Source: a virus. Taken from it: 33,543 nt of DNA. Below, in pieces: positions 7,503 through 13,575 of the stretch. The notes beneath the pieces are model-generated. The model was not told the DNA's origin. It made no database searches and saw only the letters and a list, made by a program, of their open reading frames with translations. Every line of letters begins with the position of its first letter. The first letter of the stretch is position 1. A program made the translations under genes and the position numbers. The DNA is taken from positions 1 through 33,543 of the IMG/VR virus record IMGVR_UViG_3300023109_000068. The stretch is one strand, 5' to 3'.

Positions 7503-7972
7503 CAATGTTATTATCAACACTCGGCGCCACTGGAATGGGCTCTATGCTTAAAATTATCGCCGGAATATTTACTGCGATAAGTGATGCGAAAGCAACTAAC
7601 GCTAAACGTGAACTTGCAAGGGATTTGGCTTTGTCCAAAGCAAGTATAGAAATGCAAAAAGCCGTATTCGGAGAACCAAATGAAAAAACATATATATTTA
7701 CTCGTACTACTCGCAGGATTATTGCTCTTATCGGCATGCTCAACTTCTCCGCAATATCAATATTGTGTACGTTGTGGCCAAGTGTCACGATCATTACCTT
7801 TACCCCAAACGCACAATCGAGGAACATCGAAATCCTATGGGGACTTATTACCATCCCAAGAGGAGATGAAGTCGTATCAGCAATCACAACGGGGCACATC
7901 TCTCTGGTCTCAATCGCCACTTTGGGGGCGATCGTGGGATTCTACTTTACGCCTTCCGCAGGAGGAAAGTAA
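7487..7972 (+). CDS. Three-helix holin-like protein, 161 aa
   Basis: Hydrophobic segments lie at about residues 1-28 (MFGLLTMLLSTLGATGMGSM and following), 75-98 (RRIIALIGMLNFSAISILC) and 136-153. Between the first two is a helical, charged stretch (AKATNAKRELARDLALSKAS). This order resembles the three-segment holins linked to gene-transfer-agent release (GTA_holin_3TM type); the match is from memory of the pattern. A lipoprotein gene is nested in another frame of its second half, which makes it a candidate partner in membrane disruption. It ends in SAGGK at a 29-bp sequence repeated at 9610. Confidence 0.55.
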   Translation: MFGLLTMLLSTLGATGMGSMLKIIAGIFTAISDAKATNAKRELARDLALSKASIEMQKAVFGEPNEKTYIFTRTTRRIIALIGMLNFSAISILCTLWPSVTIITFTPNAQSRNIEILWGLITIPRGDEVVSAITTGHISLVSIATLGAIVGFYFTPSAGGK

Positions 7973-7976
7973 TTAG
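7680..7976 (+). CDS. Nested lipoprotein, o-spanin (Rz1)-like, 98 aa
   Basis: This frame lies almost wholly inside the holin-like gene, in a different frame. It opens with a full lipoprotein signal: MKKH, a hydrophobic core (IYLLVLLAGLLLL) and the lipobox LSAC with the lipidated Cys at residue 20. GGAG sits six bases before the ATG, one of the few clear Shine-Dalgarno sequences in this window. Rz1-type outer-membrane spanins are short lipoproteins commonly nested in the gene for their inner-membrane partner. Here the host frame looks like a three-helix holin instead of a one-helix Rz. The mature part is short and polar, with Pro and Ser residues. The spanin role is inference. Confidence 0.6.
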   Translation: MKKHIYLLVLLAGLLLLSACSTSPQYQYCVRCGQVSRSLPLPQTHNRGTSKSYGDLLPSQEEMKSYQQSQRGTSLWSQSPLWGRSWDSTLRLPQEESN

Positions 7977-7984
7977 CGACCAAG
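7956..7984. repeat. 29-bp direct repeat, copy 1
   Basis: These 29 bases are identical to 9610-9638. They contain the stop codon of the holin-like gene and, on the other strand, the last codons (LGR and stop) of the homing endonuclease. The two copies bracket the endonuclease and the 267-aa virion protein. Confidence 0.85.
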
Positions 7985-8623
7985 TTGTTTATTTCTACCC
8001 TCTAAACCTTTCTTTCGAAAGAGTTCTTGGGTCTTTTTAGTGAACACTCGTCCTGGCAACCAACCCTCCTTTAAGAGTTGTTCATAATCTTCTTGAACAA
8101 CTCTTTTATTTTGTCCATTTAAGTTGCACCATCGTTTTCCCCTGTGCTTACCAGCCATTCCGGCTTTCATATTTTGAATATGTTCATCAGACTTAGGTTT
8201 ACCTTTATTTGATAGACCAACGGTCGCTCCAAGCAATTTGGATTTATCGCGGTATTCTTTGTCGTTTTCAAATAAGTCTTTTTGGACTTGAGATGTTATT
8301 TCACCAAAGTTATCTGGCTTATCGCTATATGTTTTATTGTCGGTTTTATTCAAGAATCTTTCGTCAATTCTTACTTTCATTCTTTTAAGAACAGTTGACT
8401 CCCAATCTCTAGCTTTTTCTTGATCATCAAATGCCTTCCTAATCTGAATAACATCTGGCTCGCCGTGATCTTCTCGAAGCTGTTTTACATATTTACTTGA
8501 TGTGAAGTAAGTATTCCACAGATCATTTGGTTGAGTGCCTTTGGCATACTTTACGCCGTAATACCATTTGTCTAATTTAGACCATCCAATAAGATAGGTG
8601 AATGGCTTTGTATAAATATCCAT
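7973..8623 (-). CDS. Putative GIY-YIG-type homing endonuclease, 216 aa
   Basis: The N-terminal domain resembles phage GIY-YIG-like endonucleases: FTYLIGW (8-14), WYYGVKYAKG (20-29), a mid-domain IRKAF and ARDWESTVLKR, with E75 the likely metal-binding Glu. A NUMOD3-type DNA-binding motif follows (GLSNKGKPKSDEHIQNM, about 136-152), then a C-terminal Trp/Gly-rich module (KRWCNLNG to GWLPGR). It would cut phage DNA lacking the insertion and drive its own spread. It is free-standing, on the strand opposite to its neighbours, with its own late promoter and a hairpin in its leader. It ends inside a duplicated 29-bp sequence. Confidence 0.75.
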   Translation of the reverse strand: MDIYTKPFTYLIGWSKLDKWYYGVKYAKGTQPNDLWNTYFTSSKYVKQLREDHGEPDVIQIRKAFDDQEKARDWESTVLKRMKVRIDERFLNKTDNKTYSDKPDNFGEITSQVQKDLFENDKEYRDKSKLLGATVGLSNKGKPKSDEHIQNMKAGMAGKHRGKRWCNLNGQNKRVVQEDYEQLLKEGWLPGRVFTKKTQELFRKKGLEGRNKQLGR

Positions 8624-8660
8624 AGCTGAACTTGGTGTTTTAATGTTAATAAGTTTAGTG

Positions 8661-8688
8661 CTGGTGGGAATTGCAGTTCCGTGACCAG
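8661..8688 (-). promoter_or_regulatory. Hairpin in the endonuclease leader
   Basis: CTGGT (8661-8665) pairs with ACCAG (8684-8688), and GGAA (8667-8670) with TTCC (8677-8680), around a six-base loop. It lies between the reverse late promoter and the endonuclease start. Some phage homing endonuclease mRNAs carry leader hairpins that limit translation; a role here is inferred. Confidence 0.4.
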
Positions 8689-8698
8689 CCTCTATATC

Positions 8699-8706
8699 TA
8701 TTTATA
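8699..8706 (-). promoter_or_regulatory. Late promoter box for the homing endonuclease
   Basis: TATAAATA on the reverse strand, 75 bp before the start codon. Unlike most late boxes in this window, it leaves a substantial leader, which contains the hairpin at 8661-8688. Confidence 0.5.
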
Positions 8707-8737
8707 CAAATAATCGTCTTTAAAGCTGTGTTTTCTT

Positions 8738-8745
8738 TATAAATA
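8738..8745 (+). promoter_or_regulatory. Late promoter box for the 267-aa virion protein
   Basis: TATAAATA is followed by seven bases and the ATG at 8753. It is divergent from the endonuclease promoter 31 bp away. Confidence 0.6.
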
Positions 8746-8752
8746 GCTATAT

Positions 8753-9556
8753 ATGGCTATTTGGAATACAGTATTACAGAAACTAAATAATAACAATACT
8801 CAACAGTATGAGGTTGTTATGATTGCCGATAAAGATGGCAATATCCAAAATACTATCGGCGCAGCATCTAATATTCCTATTGCTTCAGGTGATGTATCGG
8901 GTTATTCACACATCAATAAATTTGGTTATTCCGATAACGTAGCTACACTTTCTACTGTTTGGGACGGTCAATCAATTTACTCATATCCTACATCAGCGGG
9001 AGCAGTCACAGTTGAAAGTGATGCAAACTCAAACGGTGATGATGGTGCGGTGATTGAAGTTCAAGGATTAGATTCTGATTATAATCTTGTCATACAGGAT
9101 ATCACTATTAGTGGTTCAACAGGTACAGGAACAACTGATCTTATTCGCGTATTTAGAGCAAGAGTAAAGGATGCCGCAATAGGAAGTACCACTAATAATG
9201 GTGATATTGATATTGATATTGGAGGAGTGTTAAAGGCTAAAATCCTTGAAGATAAAGGACAAACTCTTATGGCTGTTTATACCGTTCCTGCAGGAAAGAC
9301 CGCATATCTTTTGAATCTATCTCTTTCGGTTGATAAGAACACCGATGTTATTTTTAAACTAATGGCTCAAACACATAATGATGGAGCCATTAATATCAAA
9401 GGTCAATTTGGCACCTTTGGTTCACCTATCGATCACAATTATCCCGTACCTCTTAAGTTTGAAGAGAAGACCGACATCGAAGTGAGAGCAGTTGCAGGAA
9501 ATTCTTGTGGTGCTGGTGCAACATTCGATATTATTCTCGTAGATAACCCAGTTTAA
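8753..9556 (+). CDS. Virion structural protein, 267 aa
   Basis: The protein follows a pattern I recognise from tail or decoration proteins of many marine phages. HINKFGYSDNVATLSTVWDG (about 53-72) is followed by a beta-rich region (AVTVESDANSNGDDGA, VIEVQGLDSDYNLVIQ) and a C-terminal receptor-like beta sandwich containing MAVYTVPAGKTAYLLNLSLS. The exact virion location is not known to me. It has its own late promoter, and its 3' end runs into a broken membrane-protein gene. It sits between two 29-bp repeats, so it may have moved with the neighbouring endonuclease. Confidence 0.65.
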   Translation: MAIWNTVLQKLNNNNTQQYEVVMIADKDGNIQNTIGAASNIPIASGDVSGYSHINKFGYSDNVATLSTVWDGQSIYSYPTSAGAVTVESDANSNGDDGAVIEVQGLDSDYNLVIQDITISGSTGTGTTDLIRVFRARVKDAAIGSTTNNGDIDIDIGGVLKAKILEDKGQTLMAVYTVPAGKTAYLLNLSLSVDKNTDVIFKLMAQTHNDGAINIKGQFGTFGSPIDHNYPVPLKFEEKTDIEVRAVAGNSCGAGATFDIILVDNPV

Positions 9557-9626
9557 AGATATACTTAATTTTATTAACGAAGTCGGAATACCGATCACTG
9601 TCGCTCTTGCCGCAGGAGGAAAGTAA
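9543..9626 (+). pseudogene. Fragment of a small membrane protein gene
   Basis: A frame that overlaps the end of the virion protein gene reads FKDILNFINEVGIPITVALA and then AGGK and stop. FINEVG-P-I..ALAAG is typical of a short single-pass membrane protein found near tail genes in marine phages (from memory). There is no ATG, GTG or TTG start, and the hydrophobic stretch is cut off at the 29-bp repeat. It is best read as a remnant left by recombination. A +1 frameshift from the upstream gene is possible but has no visible signal. Confidence 0.45.
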
Positions 9627-9638
9627 TTAGCGACCAAG
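9610..9638. repeat. 29-bp direct repeat, copy 2
   Basis: Identical to 7956-7984. On the reverse strand it keeps the end of an endonuclease-like frame (LGR and stop) although no endonuclease gene follows here. Confidence 0.85.
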
Positions 9639-9647
9639 GTGTTAGGT

Positions 9648-9878
9648 CATAAGTACCTTAAAACCAACCACTTACACATATTCAAATTTCATAAGTCCCT
9701 TAGAGCCAACCACTTACACACGGAAAATGCATTTCAAAAATTAGGTTTTCCAAAAAATGCATAAGTGATTGAAAACCAAAAGGTTACATAAGTCCCTTAG
9801 AACCAACCACTTATGAAAAAAGGTGAAAAAAGGCAAAAAAAAGTGCAATCATAAGTGGTTGATTTACAATAAGTTATG
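9648..9878. repeat. Non-coding region with five related repeats
   Basis: Part of the 9557-9969 gap. Three copies of CATAAGT-xCCTTA-rAxCCAACCACTTA lie at 9648-9678, 9690-9720 and 9787-9815. A diverged half-unit (CATAAGTGATTGAAAACC) begins at 9760, and an inverted unit (CATAAGTGGTTGATTTAC) lies at 9850-9878. Unit ends are mutually inverted (CATAAGT / ACTTATG), so each can fold or bind a dimeric protein. No gene is visible. It could be an operator cluster, a recombination or replication site, or RNA; the sequence does not decide. Confidence 0.7.
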
Positions 9879-9907
9879 AAAAAAGTGCATTTTTATGCAT
9901 TTTTTTT
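9879..9907 (+). terminator. Probable rho-independent terminator
   Basis: AAAAAGTGCA, a TTTTTA loop and TGCATTTTTTTT form a short stem with one G-T pair followed by a T-run. It ends just before the promoter at 9909 and would isolate it from upstream late transcription. The stem is AT-rich, so efficiency may be modest. Confidence 0.5.
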
Positions 9908-9908
9908 G

Positions 9909-9937
9909 TTTACAAACCGCTGTTTTTGTGGTATAAT
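9909..9937 (+). promoter_or_regulatory. Strong sigma70-type promoter, copy 1
   Basis: TTTACA (9909-9914), a 17-bp spacer and a perfect TATAAT (9932-9937). The spacer starts a small inverted repeat (ACAAA...TTTGT) that could be an operator. The leader carries AAGGTAAGGAAACC about 10-20 bases before the ATG at 9970. The whole segment 9908-9976 recurs at 10648-10716 with three mismatches. Confidence 0.75.
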
Positions 9938-9969
9938 ATATATAGAAAGGTAAGGAAACCAAATATATT

Positions 9970-10233
9970 ATGAAAGCACTAATTAAGACTCAGTACAAAG
10001 AATGGTACGGTTGCGAAGACAACATAGGTGTTGTCGGCCATGGCCGGTATAAGAATAAAGGCGGCCACAACTTCGTTATCGATATCGATAGCCACACTCT
10101 TCTTTATAATGAAGAGGCTGTTATTGAAGCCTTCCACAAGAAGTACAATAGAATCGGCGACTTCACTAGATGTGAAGTGCTGGAGATTGAGGGCTGTTAT
10201 TACGAGCCAGAACAAATTACTTTGGAACTCTAA
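9970..10233 (+). CDS. Hypothetical protein, 87 aa
   Basis: A small acidic protein of unknown function (GCEDNIGVVGHGRYKNKGGH, then NFVIDIDSHTLLYNEEAVIEAFHKKY in two parts). It is the first gene behind a strong sigma70-type promoter, so it is probably made early, when takeover proteins are expressed. Three bases separate it from the next small gene. No membrane segment or known motif is visible. Confidence 0.65.
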   Translation: MKALIKTQYKEWYGCEDNIGVVGHGRYKNKGGHNFVIDIDSHTLLYNEEAVIEAFHKKYNRIGDFTRCEVLEIEGCYYEPEQITLEL

Positions 10234-10236
10234 ATT

Positions 10237-10365
10237 ATGTACGATATTAAAGATACTCTTATGTTTCTTCTCCGCTTTATTATTGCGGGAGGAGTTCTTC
10301 TTACTCTAGCAGTCATTAGTTCAGAAGGATTTGCTGACGCGTTGGTTAGAATGCTACCATTTTAA
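10237..10365 (+). CDS. Small membrane protein, 42 aa
   Basis: A short frame three bases after the 87-aa gene. It has one membrane segment (FLLRFIIAGGVLLTLAVISS) between a charged N-terminus (MYDIKDTLM) and a short tail (EGFADALVRMLPF). Tight operon spacing and clean topology support it. Function unknown. Confidence 0.5.
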   Translation: MYDIKDTLMFLLRFIIAGGVLLTLAVISSEGFADALVRMLPF

Positions 10366-10382
10366 GGAATACCAATATAGTA

Positions 10383-10634
10383 ATGAACACAGTAATGTGC
10401 GGATGCGGTAATCCGGTAGAATCAGCGAGGGTTGATCTTAATCTTAAAAGGTGCAAAAAGTGTGCCTTTAGCAATGATGTAGAAAGACCGAAAGGTGTAA
10501 TGATTTATAGCGGAAAGGTAGGAGGAGAGATTGAGATTCATTCTGCCGAGGCTTGGAAAGAAAAGAAAAGGTATTATGTGCCATCTGGATCTAGGAGCTG
10601 TGTTAAGAATTTTAGCCGTAATATATGCAGTTAG
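10383..10634 (+). CDS. Zinc-ribbon-like small protein, 83 aa
   Basis: Four cysteines in the pattern CGC (residues 6-8) and CKKC (about 24-27) suggest a small zinc knuckle near the N-terminus (MCGCGNPVESARVDLNLKRC). The C-terminal part ends YYVPSGSRSCVKNFSRN, a pattern I have seen in other phage small proteins but cannot name. It belongs to the operon starting at 9970 and ends 14 bp before the second promoter copy. It may bind nucleic acid or a host protein; this is inference. Confidence 0.55.
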   Translation: MNTVMCGCGNPVESARVDLNLKRCKKCAFSNDVERPKGVMIYSGKVGGEIEIHSAEAWKEKKRYYVPSGSRSCVKNFSRNICS

Positions 10635-10647
10635 TACGCATTTTATG

Positions 10648-10716
10648 GTGTACAAACCGCTGTTTTTGTGGTATAATATATTTAGAAAGGTAAGGAAACC
10701 AACTATATTATGAAAG
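10648..10716 (+). repeat. Second copy of a 69-bp promoter-leader repeat
   Basis: Sixty-six of 69 positions match 9908-9976, from before the -35 box through ATGAAAG. It drives the 74-aa gene, so the phage reuses one promoter cassette for two adjacent units. Confidence 0.85.
10649..10677 (+). promoter_or_regulatory. Sigma70-type promoter, copy 2
   Basis: TGTACA (10649-10654), a 17-bp spacer and TATAAT (10672-10677). The -35 differs by one base from copy 1 and equals the -35 of the promoters at 11997 and 14198. Confidence 0.75.
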
Positions 10717-10934
10717 AAAATACGAAAACCCCCGCCGCTAAAATGTGCATTGCACAATATGATATTGATCGGCTACAGAAAATGCTAGATGATGAACTAG
10801 TTAGACGCTCGAAAGCTCTTAATGAACCTCTAGAGTCTACTCTCGTAAGCCAAGGTTCTAGTTGCACAGTATTTGTGCCAATGGAAATATGGAAAACCGA
10901 CCACGGTACTACCTTAGTGTCACCTGTAGTGTAG
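10710..10934 (+). CDS. Hypothetical protein, 74 aa
   Basis: Not recognised. It has a helical middle (YDIDRLQKMLDDELVRRSKA) and a short C-terminal strand region. It is the first gene behind the second copy of the promoter cassette, so it is probably expressed early. The first codons (ATGAAAG) are part of the repeat and shared with the 9970 gene; the rest of the two proteins differs. Confidence 0.55.
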   Translation: MKENTKTPAAKMCIAQYDIDRLQKMLDDELVRRSKALNEPLESTLVSQGSSCTVFVPMEIWKTDHGTTLVSPVV

Positions 10935-10967
10935 ATCTAACCCGACGAAAATTTAATCAATAAGATT

Positions 10968-11123
10968 ATGAAAGATAAACGCAAACGTTTTATGGTGGTC
11001 GATAACTTAAATGGTAATGTCCTTGCATCCTGTTTAGCTATCGATGAGAAAGAAGCTAGAATTAAGCTTAATTACTTTATCACCACATACCCGAGTTACG
11101 ATTTAGTCTCTGAAAATATTTAA
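10968..11123 (+). CDS. Hypothetical protein, 51 aa
   Basis: A short frame beginning MKDKRKRFMVVDNLNGNVLA and ending DLVSENI. It looks like a small alpha/beta fold with an ALA-rich helix region (AIDEKEARIKLNYFITTY). Its stop overlaps the next start (TAATG at 11121-11125), strong support for co-translation. Function unknown. Confidence 0.5.
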   Translation: MKDKRKRFMVVDNLNGNVLASCLAIDEKEARIKLNYFITTYPSYDLVSENI

Positions 11124-11365
11124 TGCCGATGAAAATACTTAAATTTAAAATTGAAGGAGAGATTTATGATCAAGAACTGCCTGATGACATCGCTGAAATG
11201 CATATGAAGGATGGTACCTTAAATGATCTTATAATGCAAAATCCTGACCGATTAAAGGGATATATTGAATCTGTTGATCTTTCGCTGAAAAACTCTCCTA
11301 ACAAAATTGCTGATAATATTATTCATGTCGGTGTTGGTGAAAATGGTAAATTACAAATAAAATGA
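11123..11365 (+). CDS. Hypothetical protein, 80 aa
   Basis: A small acidic protein (FKIEGEIYDQELPDDIAEMH, with a C-terminal HVGVGENGKLQIK) of unknown function. It shares one base with the stop of the preceding gene and overlaps the lysozyme gene by four bases (ATGA at 11362-11365), so three genes are translationally linked. A second in-frame ATG at 11129 is an alternative start. Confidence 0.55.
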   Translation: MPMKILKFKIEGEIYDQELPDDIAEMHMKDGTLNDLIMQNPDRLKGYIESVDLSLKNSPNKIADNIIHVGVGENGKLQIK

Positions 11366-11994
11366 AAATGTCAATTATTACAATTATAAGTATCCTCGCG
11401 TTAAACACTGGGTGCAACGAAAGAAATGGTGAAAATTTTATTGGAAATAAAAAACCTCAAACAGTGCCGATAGGTGTGTACATTAATCACCAAAAACAGT
11501 GGGGAGATATTATTACTCATGGTTTTTTAGACGATGTCAAAGAGGCTGAAAACGGTGTTAAAGCCGGATTGTGCAAAAGGACTAATAGGTGGTACTCGTA
11601 TAATTCACCAGAAGGAGGTACACAAACTATTGGTTATGGCCACAAATTGACGCGGGAAGAAGCTAATTCTGGTAAATTTAGAAAAGGGTTATCAAAAAAC
11701 CAAGCTGAACAACTTCTATTATCAGATCTCAATTTGGCTATAAGTAGACTAAAAATGCCAAACTCAAGATGGAATAGACTATCTTGGAAGCAGAAATGGC
11801 TTTTATTGGATTACCAATTTAATGTTGGAAGTGTTGAGCATAAGTTTCCTAAGTTCACCCATGGAGTGCTGACGGAAAATAAATCGATACTGCTAAAAGA
11901 ATATCTTCGTACATACAAAAAGGAAAATGGTAAACGGTATTACTTAGGTGATCGTAACAACCGCACATTAAATTTCATAAATGATAATTTTTAG
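11362..11994 (+). CDS. Lysozyme-like (GH24-type) enzyme with lipoprotein-like signal, 210 aa
   Basis: The core GGTQTIGYGHKLT (about 85-97) matches the catalytic strand of T4-type lysozymes (T-x-GYGH-LT), preceded by the likely catalytic Glu in KEAENG (E61 or E63). DYQFNVGSVEHKFPKF (about 150-165) fits the C-terminal lobe. Where T4 lysozyme has a catalytic Asp, the sequence is SYNSPEGG, a variant I associate with some phage lysozymes. The N-terminus is hydrophobic and ends ALNTGC, a weak lipobox (C18), so it may be exported or membrane-held. Late or early control is unclear. It is one of several peptidoglycan-cleaving proteins in the window. Confidence 0.65.
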   Translation: MKMSIITIISILALNTGCNERNGENFIGNKKPQTVPIGVYINHQKQWGDIITHGFLDDVKEAENGVKAGLCKRTNRWYSYNSPEGGTQTIGYGHKLTREEANSGKFRKGLSKNQAEQLLLSDLNLAISRLKMPNSRWNRLSWKQKWLLLDYQFNVGSVEHKFPKFTHGVLTENKSILLKEYLRTYKKENGKRYYLGDRNNRTLNFINDNF

Positions 11995-11996
11995 TA

Positions 11997-12025
11997 TGTA
12001 CAATTTAGCAAATCTATAGTATAAT
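11997..12025 (+). promoter_or_regulatory. Sigma70-type promoter for the 383-aa gene operon
   Basis: TGTACA (11997-12002), 17 bp and TATAAT (12020-12025). The ATG at 12032 lies exactly seven bases beyond the -10 box, where transcription would begin. Confidence 0.7.
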
Positions 12026-12031
12026 AATACC

Positions 12032-13183
12032 ATGAAAGTCAATAAGAGAAAATACCTTCGTTCTGGAAGGCTTGCAGCTCCAGATTTTAAATTTACTGGA
12101 GAAGAACCAGAATGGAAAAACAGTAAAAATTTGGATACAACCTTTAACAAGGCGCTCAACTTCTACAACTATTATCTAGATCGGGATGACTATATTCATA
12201 TCATTTGTGAATATATGAAATCTCAAGGTTATAACAAAGATGAAATTGAATTGATTGAAAGTGTGCCTAAGTCTAATAGCGATGTTGTTACAACAGGTAA
12301 AGTTTGTAGATGCTTTAACGTTGGAATGCCTGCTGAATTTAGAGATTATTCAACCTATGTGAAAAATAATATTTCTTCTATTATGTCTGATGCAAAGGAA
12401 CATATGTATCAAAAGAAATACGATACTACACAAAAGGTTAAGCCCAATGTTCATAGAATCATGCGAGAAAAAGTTCGTAAAGGAGTTTTATTTGAAATTG
12501 AATCAGTCTTTGACGAATGGTGTGCCAATCCAAAAGTAAAGATTAAAAAGATATCCATTTCTTCAATTCTACGAGCTGAAAACGTACCAGTCTCTTTTAT
12601 TGGCCCCGTTGCAGATCTAATTAAAGCACAAAAGGAAGAGTTTGATTTAGCATATAACAAAGAATGTGATCAGTTCGTTGAAGGATATTCATACCTCACA
12701 AAGGTTCAACTTAGAAAAAGAATTGAGGTATGTGATGATATGCTGAACGAGCTTGTTCTTTACAAATCTGCTAAAAAGGCCACTCGTAAACCTCGGATTA
12801 AAAAACCTAAATCCGCGGAGAAGCAGGTTTCGAGAATAAAGTACCTACCTGAATCTAAAGAATATTCAGTGTGCTCGTGTGATCCTGTTAGGGTTATTGG
12901 GTCTGAAACGTTGATCATATTCAATACTAAATATAGAAGAATGACAATGTTTAAATCACAGGGAAGGAATGGACTAACTGTTAAGGGCACAACAATTCAA
13001 GATTTTGACGAAAAATCTTCTTATTCTTTAACACTAAGAAAGCCACAGATTAGCAAACTACTTCCTATTCTAGTAAGTAAAACAGAAAAACAAATTGAAA
13101 AGGAAATAAACCTTATTAAAACCAAGCGCAAGCCAGCAAAAGGCAGGTGCAATAAAGACACCGTACTATTAAGAACAATATGA
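12032..13183 (+). CDS. Conserved hypothetical protein, 383 aa
   Basis: A basic protein without recognisable domain. The N-terminal third is helical and charged. The middle (about 249-275) is very Lys/Arg-rich (KSAKKATRKPRIKKPKSAEK), as in a nucleic-acid-binding linker. The C-terminal part is beta-rich (ETLIIFNTKYRRMTMFKSQG) and ends in another basic tail. It heads the operon that continues with gp33-like, gp59 and gp32 genes, so a role in DNA replication or transcription is plausible but unproven. It overlaps the next gene by four bases (ATGA). Confidence 0.6.
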   Translation: MKVNKRKYLRSGRLAAPDFKFTGEEPEWKNSKNLDTTFNKALNFYNYYLDRDDYIHIICEYMKSQGYNKDEIELIESVPKSNSDVVTTGKVCRCFNVGMPAEFRDYSTYVKNNISSIMSDAKEHMYQKKYDTTQKVKPNVHRIMREKVRKGVLFEIESVFDEWCANPKVKIKKISISSILRAENVPVSFIGPVADLIKAQKEEFDLAYNKECDQFVEGYSYLTKVQLRKRIEVCDDMLNELVLYKSAKKATRKPRIKKPKSAEKQVSRIKYLPESKEYSVCSCDPVRVIGSETLIIFNTKYRRMTMFKSQGRNGLTVKGTTIQDFDEKSSYSLTLRKPQISKLLPILVSKTEKQIEKEINLIKTKRKPAKGRCNKDTVLLRTI

Positions 13184-13428
13184 GTAAAGATAAAAAAATT
13201 GTAATTACACCCGCGATAACGAAAGAGCAGTTAAGACTCGAAGTTGAAAGACTTGTTCACCATGATGGTATGAGTTATACAGAATCCATTATTGAAATTT
13301 GTGAAAGAAGACAAATTGATCCAGAAGATATGGCTAAACTCGTAAAGCGCGGACCTCTTAAAAATAAACTAGAGGTCGAGGCAATGGATAGAAACATCAT
13401 AAAAAGAACAACAACAAAACTATATTAA
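13180..13428 (+). CDS. gp33: Probable late transcription co-activator, gp33-like, 82 aa
   Basis: The sequence YTESIIEICERRQIDPEDMA, then KLVKRGPLKNKLEVEAMDRN, resembles gp33 of T4-like cyanophages, a short protein that bridges host RNA polymerase and the sliding clamp at late promoters. The position just before gp59 and gp32 is also the T4 order. It is shorter than T4 gp33, and the clamp-binding tail is not obvious (it ends TTKLY). The many TATAAATA boxes in this window would be its targets. It overlaps the upstream gene by four bases and the downstream one by one. Confidence 0.5.
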   Translation: MSKDKKIVITPAITKEQLRLEVERLVHHDGMSYTESIIEICERRQIDPEDMAKLVKRGPLKNKLEVEAMDRNIIKRTTTKLY

Positions 13429-13556
13429 TGTCTAAAAAACTACAATCTTGGTGGAAAAACATAAACATGTCAGCATACATGTTCGCGTTTATATGGGCAA
13501 CAGGACCTCTTATCTTTTGGCTCCTTGTCTTTCACATTTTTTCAAAAATAATATAA
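13428..13556 (+). CDS. Small membrane protein between gp33- and gp59-like genes, 42 aa
   Basis: The start overlaps the gp33 stop (TAATG). After a Trp-rich basic start (MSKKLQSWWKNIN) a hydrophobic segment follows (MFAFIWATGPLIFWLLVFHI). One membrane span is likely. Coupling to its neighbour and clean topology support a real gene; the role is unknown. Confidence 0.45.
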   Translation: MSKKLQSWWKNINMSAYMFAFIWATGPLIFWLLVFHIFSKII

Positions 13557-13575
13557 AGATGATAAGAATTATTAT

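Noticed and set aside
7483-7920. Reverse-strand frame of 145 codons opposite the holin-like gene
   Set aside because: It lies antisense to two better supported forward frames and has no promoter or start context. Its hydrophobic stretches mirror the composition of the forward gene.
9540-9626. +1 frameshift extension of the 267-aa virion protein
   Set aside because: The frame is open, but there is no shifty codon pair or stimulator, and the extension is cut off at a recombination-like repeat; a broken gene explains it better.
9648-9878. Possible CRISPR array
   Set aside because: There are few units with unequal spacing (42 and 97 bp between starts), the units are diverged, one is inverted, and no cas genes are nearby.
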